A DNA stretch of 46,410 nt from Planctomyces sp. SH-PL62 (GCA_945905295.1 CAMDPX010000027.1:1-46410); one strand, 5' to 3'. Shown: positions 1 to 8,523, counted from the stretch's first letter. The notes: generated by a model from the sequence alone, not told the origin. Program-made: numbers and translations.

Positions 1-61
1 GGCGCACACGGATGAACGGCTCGCCTTCATCCGTGTGCGCCGTCTCGCATCCGTGTGCGCC
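1..61. repeat. Inverted repeat with a third arm copy at the window edge
   Basis: Positions 1-16 and 26-41 are perfect reverse complements (arm GGCGCACACGGATGAA) around a 9-base loop. The outer 14 bases of the right arm are repeated directly at 48-61. It may be a hairpin or the remains of a palindromic repeat. It overlaps the possible partial gene end. Confidence 0.7.
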
Positions 62-172
62 ACGCAGCCCATTCGATTTTACCTGACGTCGGCAAAACTC
101 GGTGCGCCACCTGAAGTGCCCAAGACGGAACCGGTCCATGCCGAGGAGATCGCCGTCAAAGCGGCAACCTGA
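2..172 (+). CDS. Possible C-terminal end of an upstream gene (partial)
   Basis: A frame open from the window edge ends in TGA at 170-172, giving about 56 residues that end in ...EEIAVKAAT. No family is recognised. The first third overlaps a 16-bp inverted repeat, so part of the peptide may be repeat-derived or the frame may be accidental. It lies 92 bp before the rhodanese gene on the same strand. Low confidence. Confidence 0.2.
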   Translation, partial: AHTDERLAFIRVRRLASVCATQPIRFYLTSAKLGAPPEVPKTEPVHAEEIAVKAAT

Positions 173-264
173 GAGATCCGAAAACGCTAACCTGCAGCCC
201 CCTGCCATCACCGGTGAGAGGTCGCTCTCATTTCGATCCACACGAGTGCCACGGGAAAGATGAC

Positions 265-864
265 ATGACCTTCAGCACGATTAGTCCTCAAGAACTGGCC
301 GCTCAGCACGAGCGCGGTGCCGTGTGCGAACTGCTCGACGTCCGCACGCCGGTTGAGTTTCGCGAAGTGCATGTGCCGTTCGCTCGCAACGTCCCGCTGG
401 ACCGGCTCGACCCGCCAGCGTTGCTGAGTTCACGCAACGGCGCAAGTCAGCAGCCTCTGTACGTCATTTGCCGATCGGGAAGTCGAGGCAACCAAGCTTG
501 TGAAAAGTTTGTGGCCACCGGGTTCACGAACATCATCAACGTCGCCGGTGGCACGTTGGCTTGGGAGCAAGCCGGGTTGCCAGTGACTCGCGGACAAAAG
601 GTGATGTCGTTGGAACGGCAGGCACGCATTGCGATTGGCCTGATCGTGCTGACTGGCTCGGCACTGACTTGGTTCTACGATCCGCGCTGGATTGGCTTGC
701 CAGCGTTCATGGGAGCGGGTTTGATTTTCTCGGGCCTCGCTGACTTCTGCGGACTGGCATTGATCCTCGGCCGCATGCCGTGGAATCAGGTGGCAGCGCC
801 GACCAGTGAAAAGCCAGACTCGTTCGGAGTAAGTTGCTGCACCCGGAAAGACGCAGGCTGTTGA
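265..864 (+). CDS. Rhodanese-like protein with C-terminal DUF2892-type membrane segment
   Basis: This 199-residue protein has an N-terminal single rhodanese domain (about residues 5-108). The DVRTPVEF motif is present and the active-site loop is CRSGSR with Cys69, so the catalytic cysteine is intact. After that come two hydrophobic helices (about 121-138 and 143-168) like those of DUF2892/YgaP-type inner-membrane sulfurtransferases. A Cys-containing tail (CCTRKDAGC) follows. The ATG at 265 is preferred over upstream in-frame starts because the rhodanese fold begins right after it and GGGAAAGA lies just upstream. Its TGA overlaps the next gene's ATG by one base, so the two are probably translationally coupled. 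A role in sulfane-sulfur transfer at the membrane is inferred from the family; the substrate is unknown. Confidence 0.85.
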   Translation: MTFSTISPQELAAQHERGAVCELLDVRTPVEFREVHVPFARNVPLDRLDPPALLSSRNGASQQPLYVICRSGSRGNQACEKFVATGFTNIINVAGGTLAWEQAGLPVTRGQKVMSLERQARIAIGLIVLTGSALTWFYDPRWIGLPAFMGAGLIFSGLADFCGLALILGRMPWNQVAAPTSEKPDSFGVSCCTRKDAGC

Positions 865-2090
865 TGTCTGACTCCGCCAAGCCGGAAGACAATTCCTCCC
901 AACCATCGGCACCGTTGTCGCGCACGGTGCGAGTGCTGGGCCTGACCAGCCTGCTGAACGACATCGCCAGCGAGATGATTTTTCCGCTGTTGCCGACGTT
1001 CATCGTCACGGTGCTCGGAGGCAGCCGCACGTCGCTGGGCATGATCGAAGGGACTGCCGATTCGTTGGCGAGTTTGCTCAAGCTGGCGGCCGGACATTGG
1101 TCGGATCGCTCCGGTCAGCGACGGCGATTCATCCTGATCGGGTACGGTTTCACCGTGTTCTTGCGACCGTGCCTGGGTTTGATGACGGCGGCCTGGCAAG
1201 TCGGACTGGCTCGACTGGCGGATCGCTTCGGAAAGGGACTACGCACGGCTCCGCGCGATGCGCTGATCGCCGATACGACACCCGCCGCACAGCGCGGCCG
1301 AGCCTTCGGATTCCACCGAGCGATGGATCATGCGGGAGCGGCGATCGGGCCGCTGCTCGCGACATTGTTCTTGTGGCTGAGGCCGGGAGACCTGCGCACG
1401 TTATTCGAATTGTCGTTACTGCCAGGATTGGCGTTGCTGACGCTGCTGTGGTTCGGCTTGCCGAAGTCCGCCGCCGCAAAACCGGCCGCCGGACACGAGC
1501 CGCTGCGGTTGACGTTGAAACCATTCGACTCACGGTTTCGCGGGTTTCTCGCCGCGCTGGTGCTGTTCACGTTGGGAAATTCCAGCGACGCCTTCCTGTT
1601 GGTTCGCGCGGAGCAACTGGGAGTTCCCGTTCTGTGGCTGCCGACGCTGTGGTGCGTATTTCACATCGTGAAGAGCGCGGGCAATTGGTGGCTGGGGGGC
1701 CTCGTCGATCGCTTCGGACCACGTCGGCTGATCGTGTTGGGCTGGGCTTGGTACGCCGTTGTTTATCTGCTCTTTGCGATGGCGACCGAAGCGTGGCACG
1801 CCTGGGCGTTGTTCTTGCTTTACGCCGCGTTCTACGCGCTCACAGAGCCCGCCGAGAAAACGCTCGTCGCCAATCTGGCCGGCTCCGAGCGGCGCGGCCT
1901 CGCGTTTGGTTGGTTCAACTTCGCGATCGGCATCGCGACTCTGCCGGCGAGCGTGCTGTTTGGTTTCCTCTACGATCGCTGGGGCAGTCTGGCCGCCTTC
2001 GGCACGGGGGCGGGACTCTCGTTAGCCGCATCGATCCTGCTGTTGTGGGCCACACGCGAACGCGGGGATCAATCCAGTGTGGCTCGTTAG
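864..2090 (+). CDS. Major facilitator superfamily transporter
   Basis: This 408-residue protein has roughly 12 hydrophobic segments. Between segments 2 and 3 it carries the MFS signature region (GHWSDRSGQRRRF). Further on are RLADRFGKGLRTAPRDAL and RGRAFGFHRAMDHAG, typical of a bacterial MFS subgroup often annotated simply as MFS transporter. A second loop motif, LVDRFGPRR, marks the C-terminal half. The ATG at 864 overlaps the rhodanese stop (TGATG), which decides the start and implies co-expression. The substrate cannot be told from sequence; export of a sulfur or metalloid compound would fit the neighbour but is speculative. The stop abuts a nested palindrome shared with convergent galT. 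Confidence 0.85.
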   Translation: MSDSAKPEDNSSQPSAPLSRTVRVLGLTSLLNDIASEMIFPLLPTFIVTVLGGSRTSLGMIEGTADSLASLLKLAAGHWSDRSGQRRRFILIGYGFTVFLRPCLGLMTAAWQVGLARLADRFGKGLRTAPRDALIADTTPAAQRGRAFGFHRAMDHAGAAIGPLLATLFLWLRPGDLRTLFELSLLPGLALLTLLWFGLPKSAAAKPAAGHEPLRLTLKPFDSRFRGFLAALVLFTLGNSSDAFLLVRAEQLGVPVLWLPTLWCVFHIVKSAGNWWLGGLVDRFGPRRLIVLGWAWYAVVYLLFAMATEAWHAWALFLLYAAFYALTEPAEKTLVANLAGSERRGLAFGWFNFAIGIATLPASVLFGFLYDRWGSLAAFGTGAGLSLAASILLLWATRERGDQSSVAR

Positions 2091-2316
2091 TTCGACTGTA
2101 TTACTTTTGACCCCAACGGCCTCGTGCCGTTGGTGAAGCAGATGGTGAGCTAGTTCATGACGTCGCAACGCCCCCCAACTCTCCCGTTCCTCCGCCTTCG
2201 GCGGAGGACCGGGAGAGTTGGGGGACATTGGTGGGTTCTCGCTTGTTAGCTCTCCATCTGTTTCACCATCCGGGCAAGCCGGATGGGGCCTTCAATGAAG
2301 AAGTCATACAGTCGAA
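2091..2316. repeat. Nested palindromic element filling the MFS/galT gap
   Basis: The whole convergent gap is built of nested inverted repeats. The outer arms are about 2091-2107 and 2301-2316 (TTCGACTGTAT against ATACAGTCGAA, with one mismatch in the longer match). The middle arms are about 2131-2153 and 2245-2267 (GGTGAAgCAGATGGtGAGCTA, two mismatches). The core stem is 2172-2186 with 2210-2224 (CCCCCAACTCTCCCG), capped by CCTCCGCC/GGCGGAGG. Side hairpins sit at about 2112-2132 (CCAACGGC/GCCGTTGG) and 2267-2285 (CATCCGG/CCGGATG). It could act as a bidirectional terminator, and its structure resembles a MITE-like insertion. No other gene is seen here. Confidence 0.8.
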
Positions 2317-3333
2317 TTAGCGAACCTCGACGCTGCGCAGATACGTGGCTGCCTCTTCGGGCAGGACCGTGTTGATCGACATGCCGCTGCCGAGTTCAAA
2401 GCCGGCGGGTGTCGTGAGCCGCGGAAGAATTTCGATGTGCCACAGGAAGTAGCTCTTGTCTTCGTCGCCGCGCGGAACGGTGTTGATCGTCAGGTTGTAA
2501 TCGGGGTTGTCCAATCCGATCGAAAGCTTTTGCAGGACCGACTTGAGAATCTCCGCCAGCGGCCGCAGTTTCGATCTCTCGACATCGCCAAACGAGGCGT
2601 GATGTGTCTGCGGCAGAATCCAAGTCTCGAACGGCACATGTGAGGCATACGGCAGAAAGGCGACGTAATCGGAGTTCTGGACCACCACGCGCTGGCCGGC
2701 TTCCAGTTCGTCATTGCGCAGCACGCAGTACAGACAATGACCGCTCATGTCGTAGTAACTTTCCGCGATGCCAAGCTTCGTGCGTAACATTCGCGGCACG
2801 ACGGGCGTGGCGATCAACTGGCAGTGCGGGTGTCGCAACGACGTCCCGGCTCCTTCTCCATGATTCTTGAAGAGCACGATCATCTGGAAGCGCGGATCGC
2901 GGAGCAGATCGTTATGCCGCTCCTGCATCGTGCGCAGTAGCGCTTCAATTTGCTCGACCGGTTGCTGCGCGAGAAAGACGTCGTGATTGGGAGACTCGAT
3001 GATGACCTCGTGTGCTCCACAACCGCCGCGATGCCGGAAGATCGGCGAACCGTCGGTGCCGCCGTCGATCGGCTCTTCGATGCTCAGCGCGGGGAATCTG
3101 TTGGGAATCACGCGCACACGCCAGTCGGTCGGCTTCGGCAAGCCCCGCGCCGGCACGCGGAAGATTTCCGGCGGCGTGAGGTGCTCGTTGCCGGGACAAA
3201 ACGGGCAGACCTTGCCTGGCGATTCGGGAATTGGTTTCGGACACGCTCCACGAAATTCGTGCGGCCGACGCGCTCGAGAGGGCGCGAAGATGACCCAATC
3301 ATTGGTCGTCGAATCGAAACGAAGTAGCGACAT
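2317..3333 (-). CDS. galT: Galactose-1-phosphate uridylyltransferase family protein
   Basis: This 338-residue HIT-superfamily nucleotidyltransferase has the length expected for GalT. Seen in the sequence are a zinc-site CPFCPG (Cys43, Cys46), GGCGAHEVIIESPNH, and the catalytic segment HPHCQ at 167-171, where His169 would be the nucleotidylated residue. A C-terminal WHIEILPR motif is also present. The active site reads HPHC where the E. coli enzyme has HPHG, so it may belong to the branch that includes ADP-glucose phosphorylase-like enzymes. Galactose-1-P to UDP-galactose exchange (Leloir pathway) is the default function. It stands alone, convergent with the MFS gene, and no other Leloir gene is nearby. 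Confidence 0.88.
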   Translation of the reverse strand: MSLLRFDSTTNDWVIFAPSRARRPHEFRGACPKPIPESPGKVCPFCPGNEHLTPPEIFRVPARGLPKPTDWRVRVIPNRFPALSIEEPIDGGTDGSPIFRHRGGCGAHEVIIESPNHDVFLAQQPVEQIEALLRTMQERHNDLLRDPRFQMIVLFKNHGEGAGTSLRHPHCQLIATPVVPRMLRTKLGIAESYYDMSGHCLYCVLRNDELEAGQRVVVQNSDYVAFLPYASHVPFETWILPQTHHASFGDVERSKLRPLAEILKSVLQKLSIGLDNPDYNLTINTVPRGDEDKSYFLWHIEILPRLTTPAGFELGSGMSINTVLPEEAATYLRSVEVR

Positions 3334-3551
3334 GGCAGCCCTTCACAACGCAAAGTGTTCCGCATCGCGCGCGGACCTACGCGGAGCCACTTGAGCACAT
3401 GCAACTCCAGGTCCAATTGGGGGCAAAGTCGCCACGCAGAGTTTTCCGCGCCCGTCTGGAGCATTTCAGAGCCTCCACAAAACAGAGGCAATCGAAATGC
3501 GATGGTCCGATCAGCCGCATCGTAGGCCCGACCTCTGATCACTGAGATCTG
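3334..3551. other. Intergenic stretch upstream of galT, nothing recognised
   Basis: These 218 bp lie upstream of galT (minus strand) before the palindromic repeat. They must hold the galT promoter if the gene is transcribed alone, but I see no convincing -35/-10 pair, RNA gene or protein-like frame. Confidence 0.5.
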
Positions 3552-3675
3552 TAGAAGCTGTTTCAAAACTGGTAGGTCAGGCTTTCTAGCCTGTCCCGAA
3601 TTGGCAAAACCACGTCGATCGTTGATCGGGTCAGCCTGGAAAGGCTGACCTACTTCGGTTTTGAAACAGCTTCTA
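3552..3675. repeat. Palindromic repeat, family A, inside a second outer inverted repeat
   Basis: The outer arms 3552-3569 and 3658-3675 are perfect 18-bp reverse complements (TAGAAGCTGTTTCAAAAC). Nested inside is a family A unit with arms 3572-3593 and 3632-3653 beginning GTAGGTCAG (three mismatches). Its linker contains CCGAATTGGCAAAACCACGT and TTGATCGGG, the reverse complement of the linkers in the copies near 34.1 and 39.2 kb. The shared linker shows common descent with those copies. Confidence 0.9.
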
Positions 3676-3676
3676 G

Positions 3677-3720
3677 AAACAAAACCGCCCCGGACATGAC
3701 CTGCTTCACGTCCGGGGCGG
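3677..3720 (-). terminator. Intrinsic terminator downstream of the coiled-coil gene
   Basis: Perfect 11-bp arms at 3685-3695 and 3710-3720 (CCGCCCCGGAC/GTCCGGGGCGG) are followed on the minus strand by a T-rich run (TTTTGTTTCT). It lies 48 bp past the stop of the minus-strand gene at 3768, the right place to end its transcript. Confidence 0.75.
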
Positions 3721-3767
3721 GGAAGGAGACGGCCGGAAGACCGTCAGTGCTTTCCATTGAAGATCGC

Positions 3768-5087
3768 TCAATCCACCGTGCCGGGTGTGACCGGTGGGTT
3801 GTCTTCACCGAGATCGCGTGGCATCGGCACCAGTCGGCTGCCGATCACAGGCACCGGCTCGTCCGAGAAGAAGCTGTCTTCGTGAGGCAACTTCACCGCC
3901 GGGGGAGCCGGCTGCGGTTCCTCGCGGCGAGACAGCTTCGAGTTACGCTGGTCGAGGATCGCTCGCGCCGCGGCGCGGACTTCCGGTTCGCTCAACCGCG
4001 TGAGGTTCTTCAATTGTGCGAGCGGTTCGAGAACACGCAAGACGCGACCGATCGTCGTTTCCATCATCGCGATCTCCGTCATCGTCTGCCGCACGCCGTT
4101 GAGTGATTGCGTTTGCTGACGCAACTCCGTGCCGAGATCGGTGAGCAACTCCAGAGTTTCGATCGCGCTGGCGATGTCATGGCCCGCCGACTTCAAATCA
4201 GCTTCCAGCTTGCGGACGGACGTCCAATTCTTCTGAGCAAGCTGCGTGTCTTCGGCATTGGCGGCCAGCTCGTCCCGCAGTGAGAGCAGTTGCTTGGCGT
4301 GCGTGTGCGATTGCTCGGTGCTGTCATCGTTCGGGCGGAGCGAGTCACGCAGGGCCAGCAGCTTGTTCGCGGCCTCTTGCACTGTGGGAAGATCGTCCGC
4401 TTGTCGGACGGTGTCTTTCAGAGCGATCAACTCGGCGGCGTTTCGCTGAGCTTGTTCGACCCCGGCGGAATTCTCGAGGACTTTGGTTCGCAGATCGCCG
4501 AGCTTCTGGACTTCGACGGCGGCGACGTCTGCGTCTTGGCCAGCGTCACGCATTTGCTTGTGCAACGCAGAGACTCGATTCAAGCTGGCCACCGCGTCTT
4601 CCTGAGCCTGTTTCTCGAACAGCAGCCGCTCGTGCAGTTTTACGATGTCCGACAGCACCTGCTCGACCGCCACGACCGATTCACGCTGGCCGGCGACGCG
4701 CTTTTGCAATTCGGCAATCTGATTCAGCGAAGCTACCGCGTCGCCGGTTTGCTGAGCTTCGGTTTCGACGCTCAGACGAAACTCACGCAAGTCGCCGAGC
4801 GCCGCGCGAGCGGATTCCAACTGCTTCTTCTGGGCTTGCAGTGCGGAGAGCAGATGGCTGGTCTCCCAAGCCACATCTTTCACGCCGACTAAGTCGCGCA
4901 TATTCTTTTCGACACTGACCAGATCCCGTCTGACCGAGGCCAACTCGTGCATTAAGGGACGGCGAAGCATGATATCCAGCCCCAGGAACCCGATCGCGAT
5001 GCCGACCAGGACCAGCCCCCAACGGACAACGGGAGCGTTCAATAAATCTTTCTCTGCGGACGTCTGAGTGGTGTCATGAAGGGACAA
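3768..5087 (-). CDS. Membrane-anchored coiled-coil protein with likely TTG start
   Basis: This predicted protein of about 439 residues has one transmembrane helix near the N-terminus (VVRWGLVLVGIAIGFLGL). It is followed by some 330 residues of heptad-rich coiled coil with repeated patterns such as DAVASLN(Q/R) and LLxLRDxL. A Pro-rich acidic tail ends the protein. The frame stays open to an ATG at 5177, but a TTG at 5087 has AGGAGG seven bases upstream and gives a protein starting just before the helix, so I prefer it. No enzymatic motif is visible. It is probably a periplasmic or envelope spacer/scaffold protein; no family is recognised. A terminator follows. Confidence 0.7.
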   Translation of the reverse strand: MSLHDTTQTSAEKDLLNAPVVRWGLVLVGIAIGFLGLDIMLRRPLMHELASVRRDLVSVEKNMRDLVGVKDVAWETSHLLSALQAQKKQLESARAALGDLREFRLSVETEAQQTGDAVASLNQIAELQKRVAGQRESVVAVEQVLSDIVKLHERLLFEKQAQEDAVASLNRVSALHKQMRDAGQDADVAAVEVQKLGDLRTKVLENSAGVEQAQRNAAELIALKDTVRQADDLPTVQEAANKLLALRDSLRPNDDSTEQSHTHAKQLLSLRDELAANAEDTQLAQKNWTSVRKLEADLKSAGHDIASAIETLELLTDLGTELRQQTQSLNGVRQTMTEIAMMETTIGRVLRVLEPLAQLKNLTRLSEPEVRAAARAILDQRNSKLSRREEPQPAPPAVKLPHEDSFFSDEPVPVIGSRLVPMPRDLGEDNPPVTPGTVD

Positions 5088-5532
5088 GGCATGTCCTCCT
5101 GAAAGCCGGCCATCGCGCGGCCGGAAAGCCCAAAGAAGCGGACGAGTCATTGGCAGCTTTCGTAATCGCTGCCACACGGATGCGTTCTCCAGTATCGCCC
5201 GTCCGACCCCGCAGAAATTGCCAGTTCAGCGGTCCAATTGGCGAACGGCGCGGAACTCCGCCGGTCAAACAAGACGCATCAGTCTCAGCAGTCCCGCCGG
5301 ACACAGCGGTCGTGACGAAAAGGCCGCCGGACTTCGCGCCGCCGGACAAGCCAACTCGTGGACTCGGAGCTGTGATTTTTGGAAGGCAAACAGTGTCGTT
5401 GAGTGCAGAAGTGAAAATGGGATTGAACGAGATCGCCCTATTTGGGAGCATCCGACATCGGTGTCTTGGAGACACCCTAGCCGCGCTCCGCGGAGCCAGC
5501 GGCTTCCCATGTACTTCAGTAAGGAGACTGAA
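5088..5532. other. Divergent intergenic region, no gene seen
   Basis: These 445 bp separate the minus-strand coiled-coil gene from the plus-strand Cys-rich gene. An in-frame extension of the latter runs through part of it, but its composition is not protein-like (Arg/Ser-rich, no fold, no Shine-Dalgarno sequence). The AAGGAG at 5521-5526 belongs to the ATG at 5533. Promoters for both genes should lie here, but I cannot place them. Confidence 0.5.
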
Positions 5533-6441
5533 ATGCCCCGCCGTTTTCCAATGCTTGTTGTCGCGTCGCTCGTGGTGACTGTGTTCAACGTCCACTCCCA
5601 CCGCGCATGGTCCGGCGAAAAACATCGCCGCACAATCTGCTGCCAACCGATCGCGACTTGCCAGCCGATTGCCAGCCAAACCGCCGGCTCGGTTCCAACC
5701 TGCTGCCAACCGGCGGCCGCAACAATCTCTTCGTCGTCGAAGTCGTCACCCATCGAACTGTGTGCTCACGCGCAACCCGCCCCACGCCGCCTGACGCCGC
5801 AGCCGGACTCGCTGGAAATCCATCAGACGACGGCCACGACAACCTGCGCCATGTACATGTGGTGTAATTGGGGCACTTACCAGTCCTACTATGCCATCAA
5901 TTGCGCCACGAATGCGCCGTGTAACCTCAATGGCAATAACCTCGCGCCGTTGCCGGGCAATTGCAGTAATCCCGGCGGAGCTTGCATCACCATTGGAACG
6001 GCGGTTGTTCCGACAGCGTCCGGAGCAAACTTCTCGCAGCGACCGGGAAGCCTCACACAGAAAGGGATCAAACTGGCCCGGAAGCACAAAGCCGGAGACG
6101 AGCCGATCAATCAGGCCAACCCACAGACGACGAAGCCTCGCGAGTTGAAAGAACGGACCCGGATCGGTCAGGCGATCTTTGTGAAGTTCCCACGGGTGCC
6201 GGGTTCCTCGGACTTCGTGGTGGCCGAACTGCAACGCTACTCTGTGAAGGGGATCGGTGCCGACGGGCAAGAACTGGCCGGGACGTTTGCCGTGGGTCTG
6301 GAAATCGACCAGGCACCGGCCGGCAAGTCGGTGAAAGAACTCAGCCGCGATCAAGTCACCATCGCTGACGACCATGTGGCGCGAGTGGAAATTGGCAATG
6401 CAACCTATGAGATCGTCACGGCCAGCAAACTGACGCCGTAA
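5533..6441 (+). CDS. Secreted Cys-rich hypothetical protein
   Basis: This 302-residue protein has a clear N-terminal signal peptide (MPRRFPMLVVASLVVTVFNV). A Cys/Gln/Pro-rich region follows with repeated CCQPIA-, CQPIAS- and CCQPAA-like units (Cys36, 37, 43, 57, 58). A second Cys-bearing segment (about residues 93-155) precedes a C-terminal half without Cys, which contains IGQAIFVKFPRVPGSS and looks like a compact beta domain. The ATG at 5533 has AAGGAG seven bases upstream. No family is recognised. Planctomycetes carry many Cys-rich exported proteins of unknown role. It converges on the kinase gene. Confidence 0.75.
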   Translation: MPRRFPMLVVASLVVTVFNVHSHRAWSGEKHRRTICCQPIATCQPIASQTAGSVPTCCQPAAATISSSSKSSPIELCAHAQPAPRRLTPQPDSLEIHQTTATTTCAMYMWCNWGTYQSYYAINCATNAPCNLNGNNLAPLPGNCSNPGGACITIGTAVVPTASGANFSQRPGSLTQKGIKLARKHKAGDEPINQANPQTTKPRELKERTRIGQAIFVKFPRVPGSSDFVVAELQRYSVKGIGADGQELAGTFAVGLEIDQAPAGKSVKELSRDQVTIADDHVARVEIGNATYEIVTASKLTP

Positions 6442-6473
6442 TTCTTGGTCTCGATCGCAACACGCAAAGCTGG

Positions 6474-6509
6474 AAAGTCCTTGGCCTCACAGCCGAGGAC
6501 TTTTGCTTT
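6474..6509 (+). terminator. Probable terminator for the Cys-rich gene, overlapping the kinase 3' end
   Basis: Arms AAAGTCCTTGGC (6474-6485) and GCCGAGGACTTT (6492-6503) pair with one wobble. They are followed by TTTTGCTTTT on the plus strand. The hairpin lies 33 bp past the plus-strand stop and runs into the last codons of the opposing kinase gene, so convergent termination is plausible. Confidence 0.55.
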
Positions 6510-8523
6510 TGGCACAACGAAAGCCGACTTGTCCTTGCAGCGACTGACGGACAACGGTTGTCTCGAAACGTGGGTCGCTTTGGAAATGAGCGTCGGCATG
6601 AACTGGGCCACCGCGAACGGCAACATTCGTGGGATGATCTTCTGCGAGCAGGTTGCTTCCGGAAGGAATTGAAGCGCTGGGTGAATGCTGTGCCAGAACA
6701 AATTCAGAAGCGTTCGAGAAGAGTCCCCGGATTGGGGGATCGGTTTGAGTGTGATCGAACCCTTTGAGTTCGACACTCGTCAACGTCCACGCCTCTGCGG
6801 GGGGATTGGCTTCGCCCCAAGGGAAGCGTGTCGTCCAACCGTTCGTGGCCGCGAACTCATATTCCTGAGCGGTGGGCAGGCGCTTGCCAACCATCTCTGC
6901 GTAGAGCACCGCTTCGTCGAAGAATAACCCTGTGAGGGGAAAATCCGGCTTCCCCAACAACTCTGGGTGGTTACGCAAAGAAGGGGGCAATTGATTGTGA
7001 AACTTGCTCAGGAAGTCACTGACCGTGACTTCTTGTTGATCCAATAGGAATGGGCTCAGAGAGTGACCGGATTCCACGTCCTCCAAGAGTGACATGCCAT
7101 CGTGATCGCCCAGCGGAATCGCGATGGGAAACCACGAGATGGCCTCGTTGGAGCGACTCTCCCAATAGCGATGTGGGTAATAGTCTGGCATCGCATGCGG
7201 GTTACGCGGCACATGCCGATAGACCTCGTGGAAGCGGCCGTCGTCCAAGGCCGCCACGACGAGGTAATCGCCCGGCCCCAGAACTGCGGTCAACGGACTC
7301 TTCGTGGCAGGACGTTCGGCTTGGGCTTCCAATGGTTCGCCCGTGCGTTCGTTGAGCGGATAGATGACGACCGTCGCTCCGGGTGGCTCGGTCGCGATTG
7401 AGACTGCGAGCGTCCGTGCGGTGGCCGTCACGGGAGTCTCTGGCCGCGACTGCGTGAAAAAAGAGAAGGCGAGTCCAATAGCGACCATCGTGCTGACGGC
7501 CGCGACGGCCAACGATGTCGCGAGGATGCGATTACGGCGTGCCCAACTGACGCAATGCTCCGCCACGCTGACGGATCGCGCTGTAATCGGTTCTCCCACC
7601 AGAAACCGCCGCAAATCATCAGCCAGTTCCTGCGCGGTGCTGTATCGGTCCTCGGGAGCTTTCGCGAGACACTTCAGGCCGATCGTTTCGAGATCTCTGG
7701 GGATGGCCGCGTTGAGTGACCGCGGTGGGCGGGGCTCCTGCCTTTGAATTTGGTGGAGCAGCAGCGTGGAGTCGCCCTCAAAGGGGGGCTTGCCAGTCAG
7801 CATCTCGTACAACAGGACGCCGAGCGAATACACATCGCTGCGGCGGTCAACGGTATGGCTATCACCGCAGGCTTGTTCGGGGGACATGTACGCCGGAGTT
7901 CCCAGAACCAATCCGGGATTGGTCAACGTCACTTGGTCTCCGCTCCACTTCGCCAAGCCGAAGTCGGAGACATGCGGCTGGCCTTCAAGATCCACCAGAA
8001 TGTTACTGGGCTTGAGATCGCGATGAATCACCCCCGCTTCGTGCGCGTGATGAACGGCCTCCGCAATGGTCACCAGCATCTGGCTGGTTTCTGCGAACGT
8101 CAGGCGACGACCTTGCATCAGGTGGAATAGTGTCTGCCCCTCGATGAACTGGCTGACGATCCCCAGTTGGTCTTCCTCTTGATCGATCCCGTGAACCCGC
8201 ACGATGTGCGGATGCTCCAGCGTGGCGGCGGCGCGAGCTTCTCTCAAAAACATCGTCCGAGCGTGCTCATCCCAATCCGCAAGGTGTGGCAGCTTGAGTG
8301 CGACGATGCGTTCCAGTCGCTGATCTTTGGCTCGCCAAACGATTCCAAATTGCCCCTCGCCCATGATCTCCAGCAATTCGTAGTGGCTGAACGTGCGAGG
8401 AGCCAAACGCGAATCGGGAACCGTCTTGTCTAAGCGAAACGAATCGCTGTCTGCGAGGTTACCGATTTGAGAAGTACGAAGAGCGGACGCAGGATCTGTG
8501 AATTGTAGACGTGTGAGATGCAT
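6487..8523 (-). CDS. Transmembrane Ser/Thr protein kinase with C-terminal FGE/SUMF1-like domain
   Basis: This 678-residue protein has a Hanks-type kinase domain at about residues 46-320. Motifs are the glycine loop GEGQFG (55-60), the ATP-binding Lys77 in VALKL, catalytic HRDLKPSN (Asp169), DFG (187-189) and SPE in place of APE. All key residues are present, so it should be active. One transmembrane helix (about 333-356) is followed by an extracytoplasmic part ending in an FGE-sulfatase/SUMF1-like fold (motifs LDQQEVTVSDF, GKRLPTAQEYEFAA, FPWGE, VGFRCA). The ATG at 8523 is chosen over upstream starts because GGGAGG precedes it by 8 bases. Kinase-TM-FGE fusions are common in planctomycetes; the sensed ligand is unknown. 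Confidence 0.9.
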   Translation of the reverse strand: MHLTRLQFTDPASALRTSQIGNLADSDSFRLDKTVPDSRLAPRTFSHYELLEIMGEGQFGIVWRAKDQRLERIVALKLPHLADWDEHARTMFLREARAAATLEHPHIVRVHGIDQEEDQLGIVSQFIEGQTLFHLMQGRRLTFAETSQMLVTIAEAVHHAHEAGVIHRDLKPSNILVDLEGQPHVSDFGLAKWSGDQVTLTNPGLVLGTPAYMSPEQACGDSHTVDRRSDVYSLGVLLYEMLTGKPPFEGDSTLLLHQIQRQEPRPPRSLNAAIPRDLETIGLKCLAKAPEDRYSTAQELADDLRRFLVGEPITARSVSVAEHCVSWARRNRILATSLAVAAVSTMVAIGLAFSFFTQSRPETPVTATARTLAVSIATEPPGATVVIYPLNERTGEPLEAQAERPATKSPLTAVLGPGDYLVVAALDDGRFHEVYRHVPRNPHAMPDYYPHRYWESRSNEAISWFPIAIPLGDHDGMSLLEDVESGHSLSPFLLDQQEVTVSDFLSKFHNQLPPSLRNHPELLGKPDFPLTGLFFDEAVLYAEMVGKRLPTAQEYEFAATNGWTTRFPWGEANPPAEAWTLTSVELKGFDHTQTDPPIRGLFSNASEFVLAQHSPSASIPSGSNLLAEDHPTNVAVRGGPVHADAHFQSDPRFETTVVRQSLQGQVGFRCAKSKSPRL

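Noticed and set aside
5218-5532. N-terminal extension of the Cys-rich protein by 105 residues
   Set aside because: It would bury a clear signal peptide and lacks a ribosome site; the ATG at 5533 has AAGGAG upstream.
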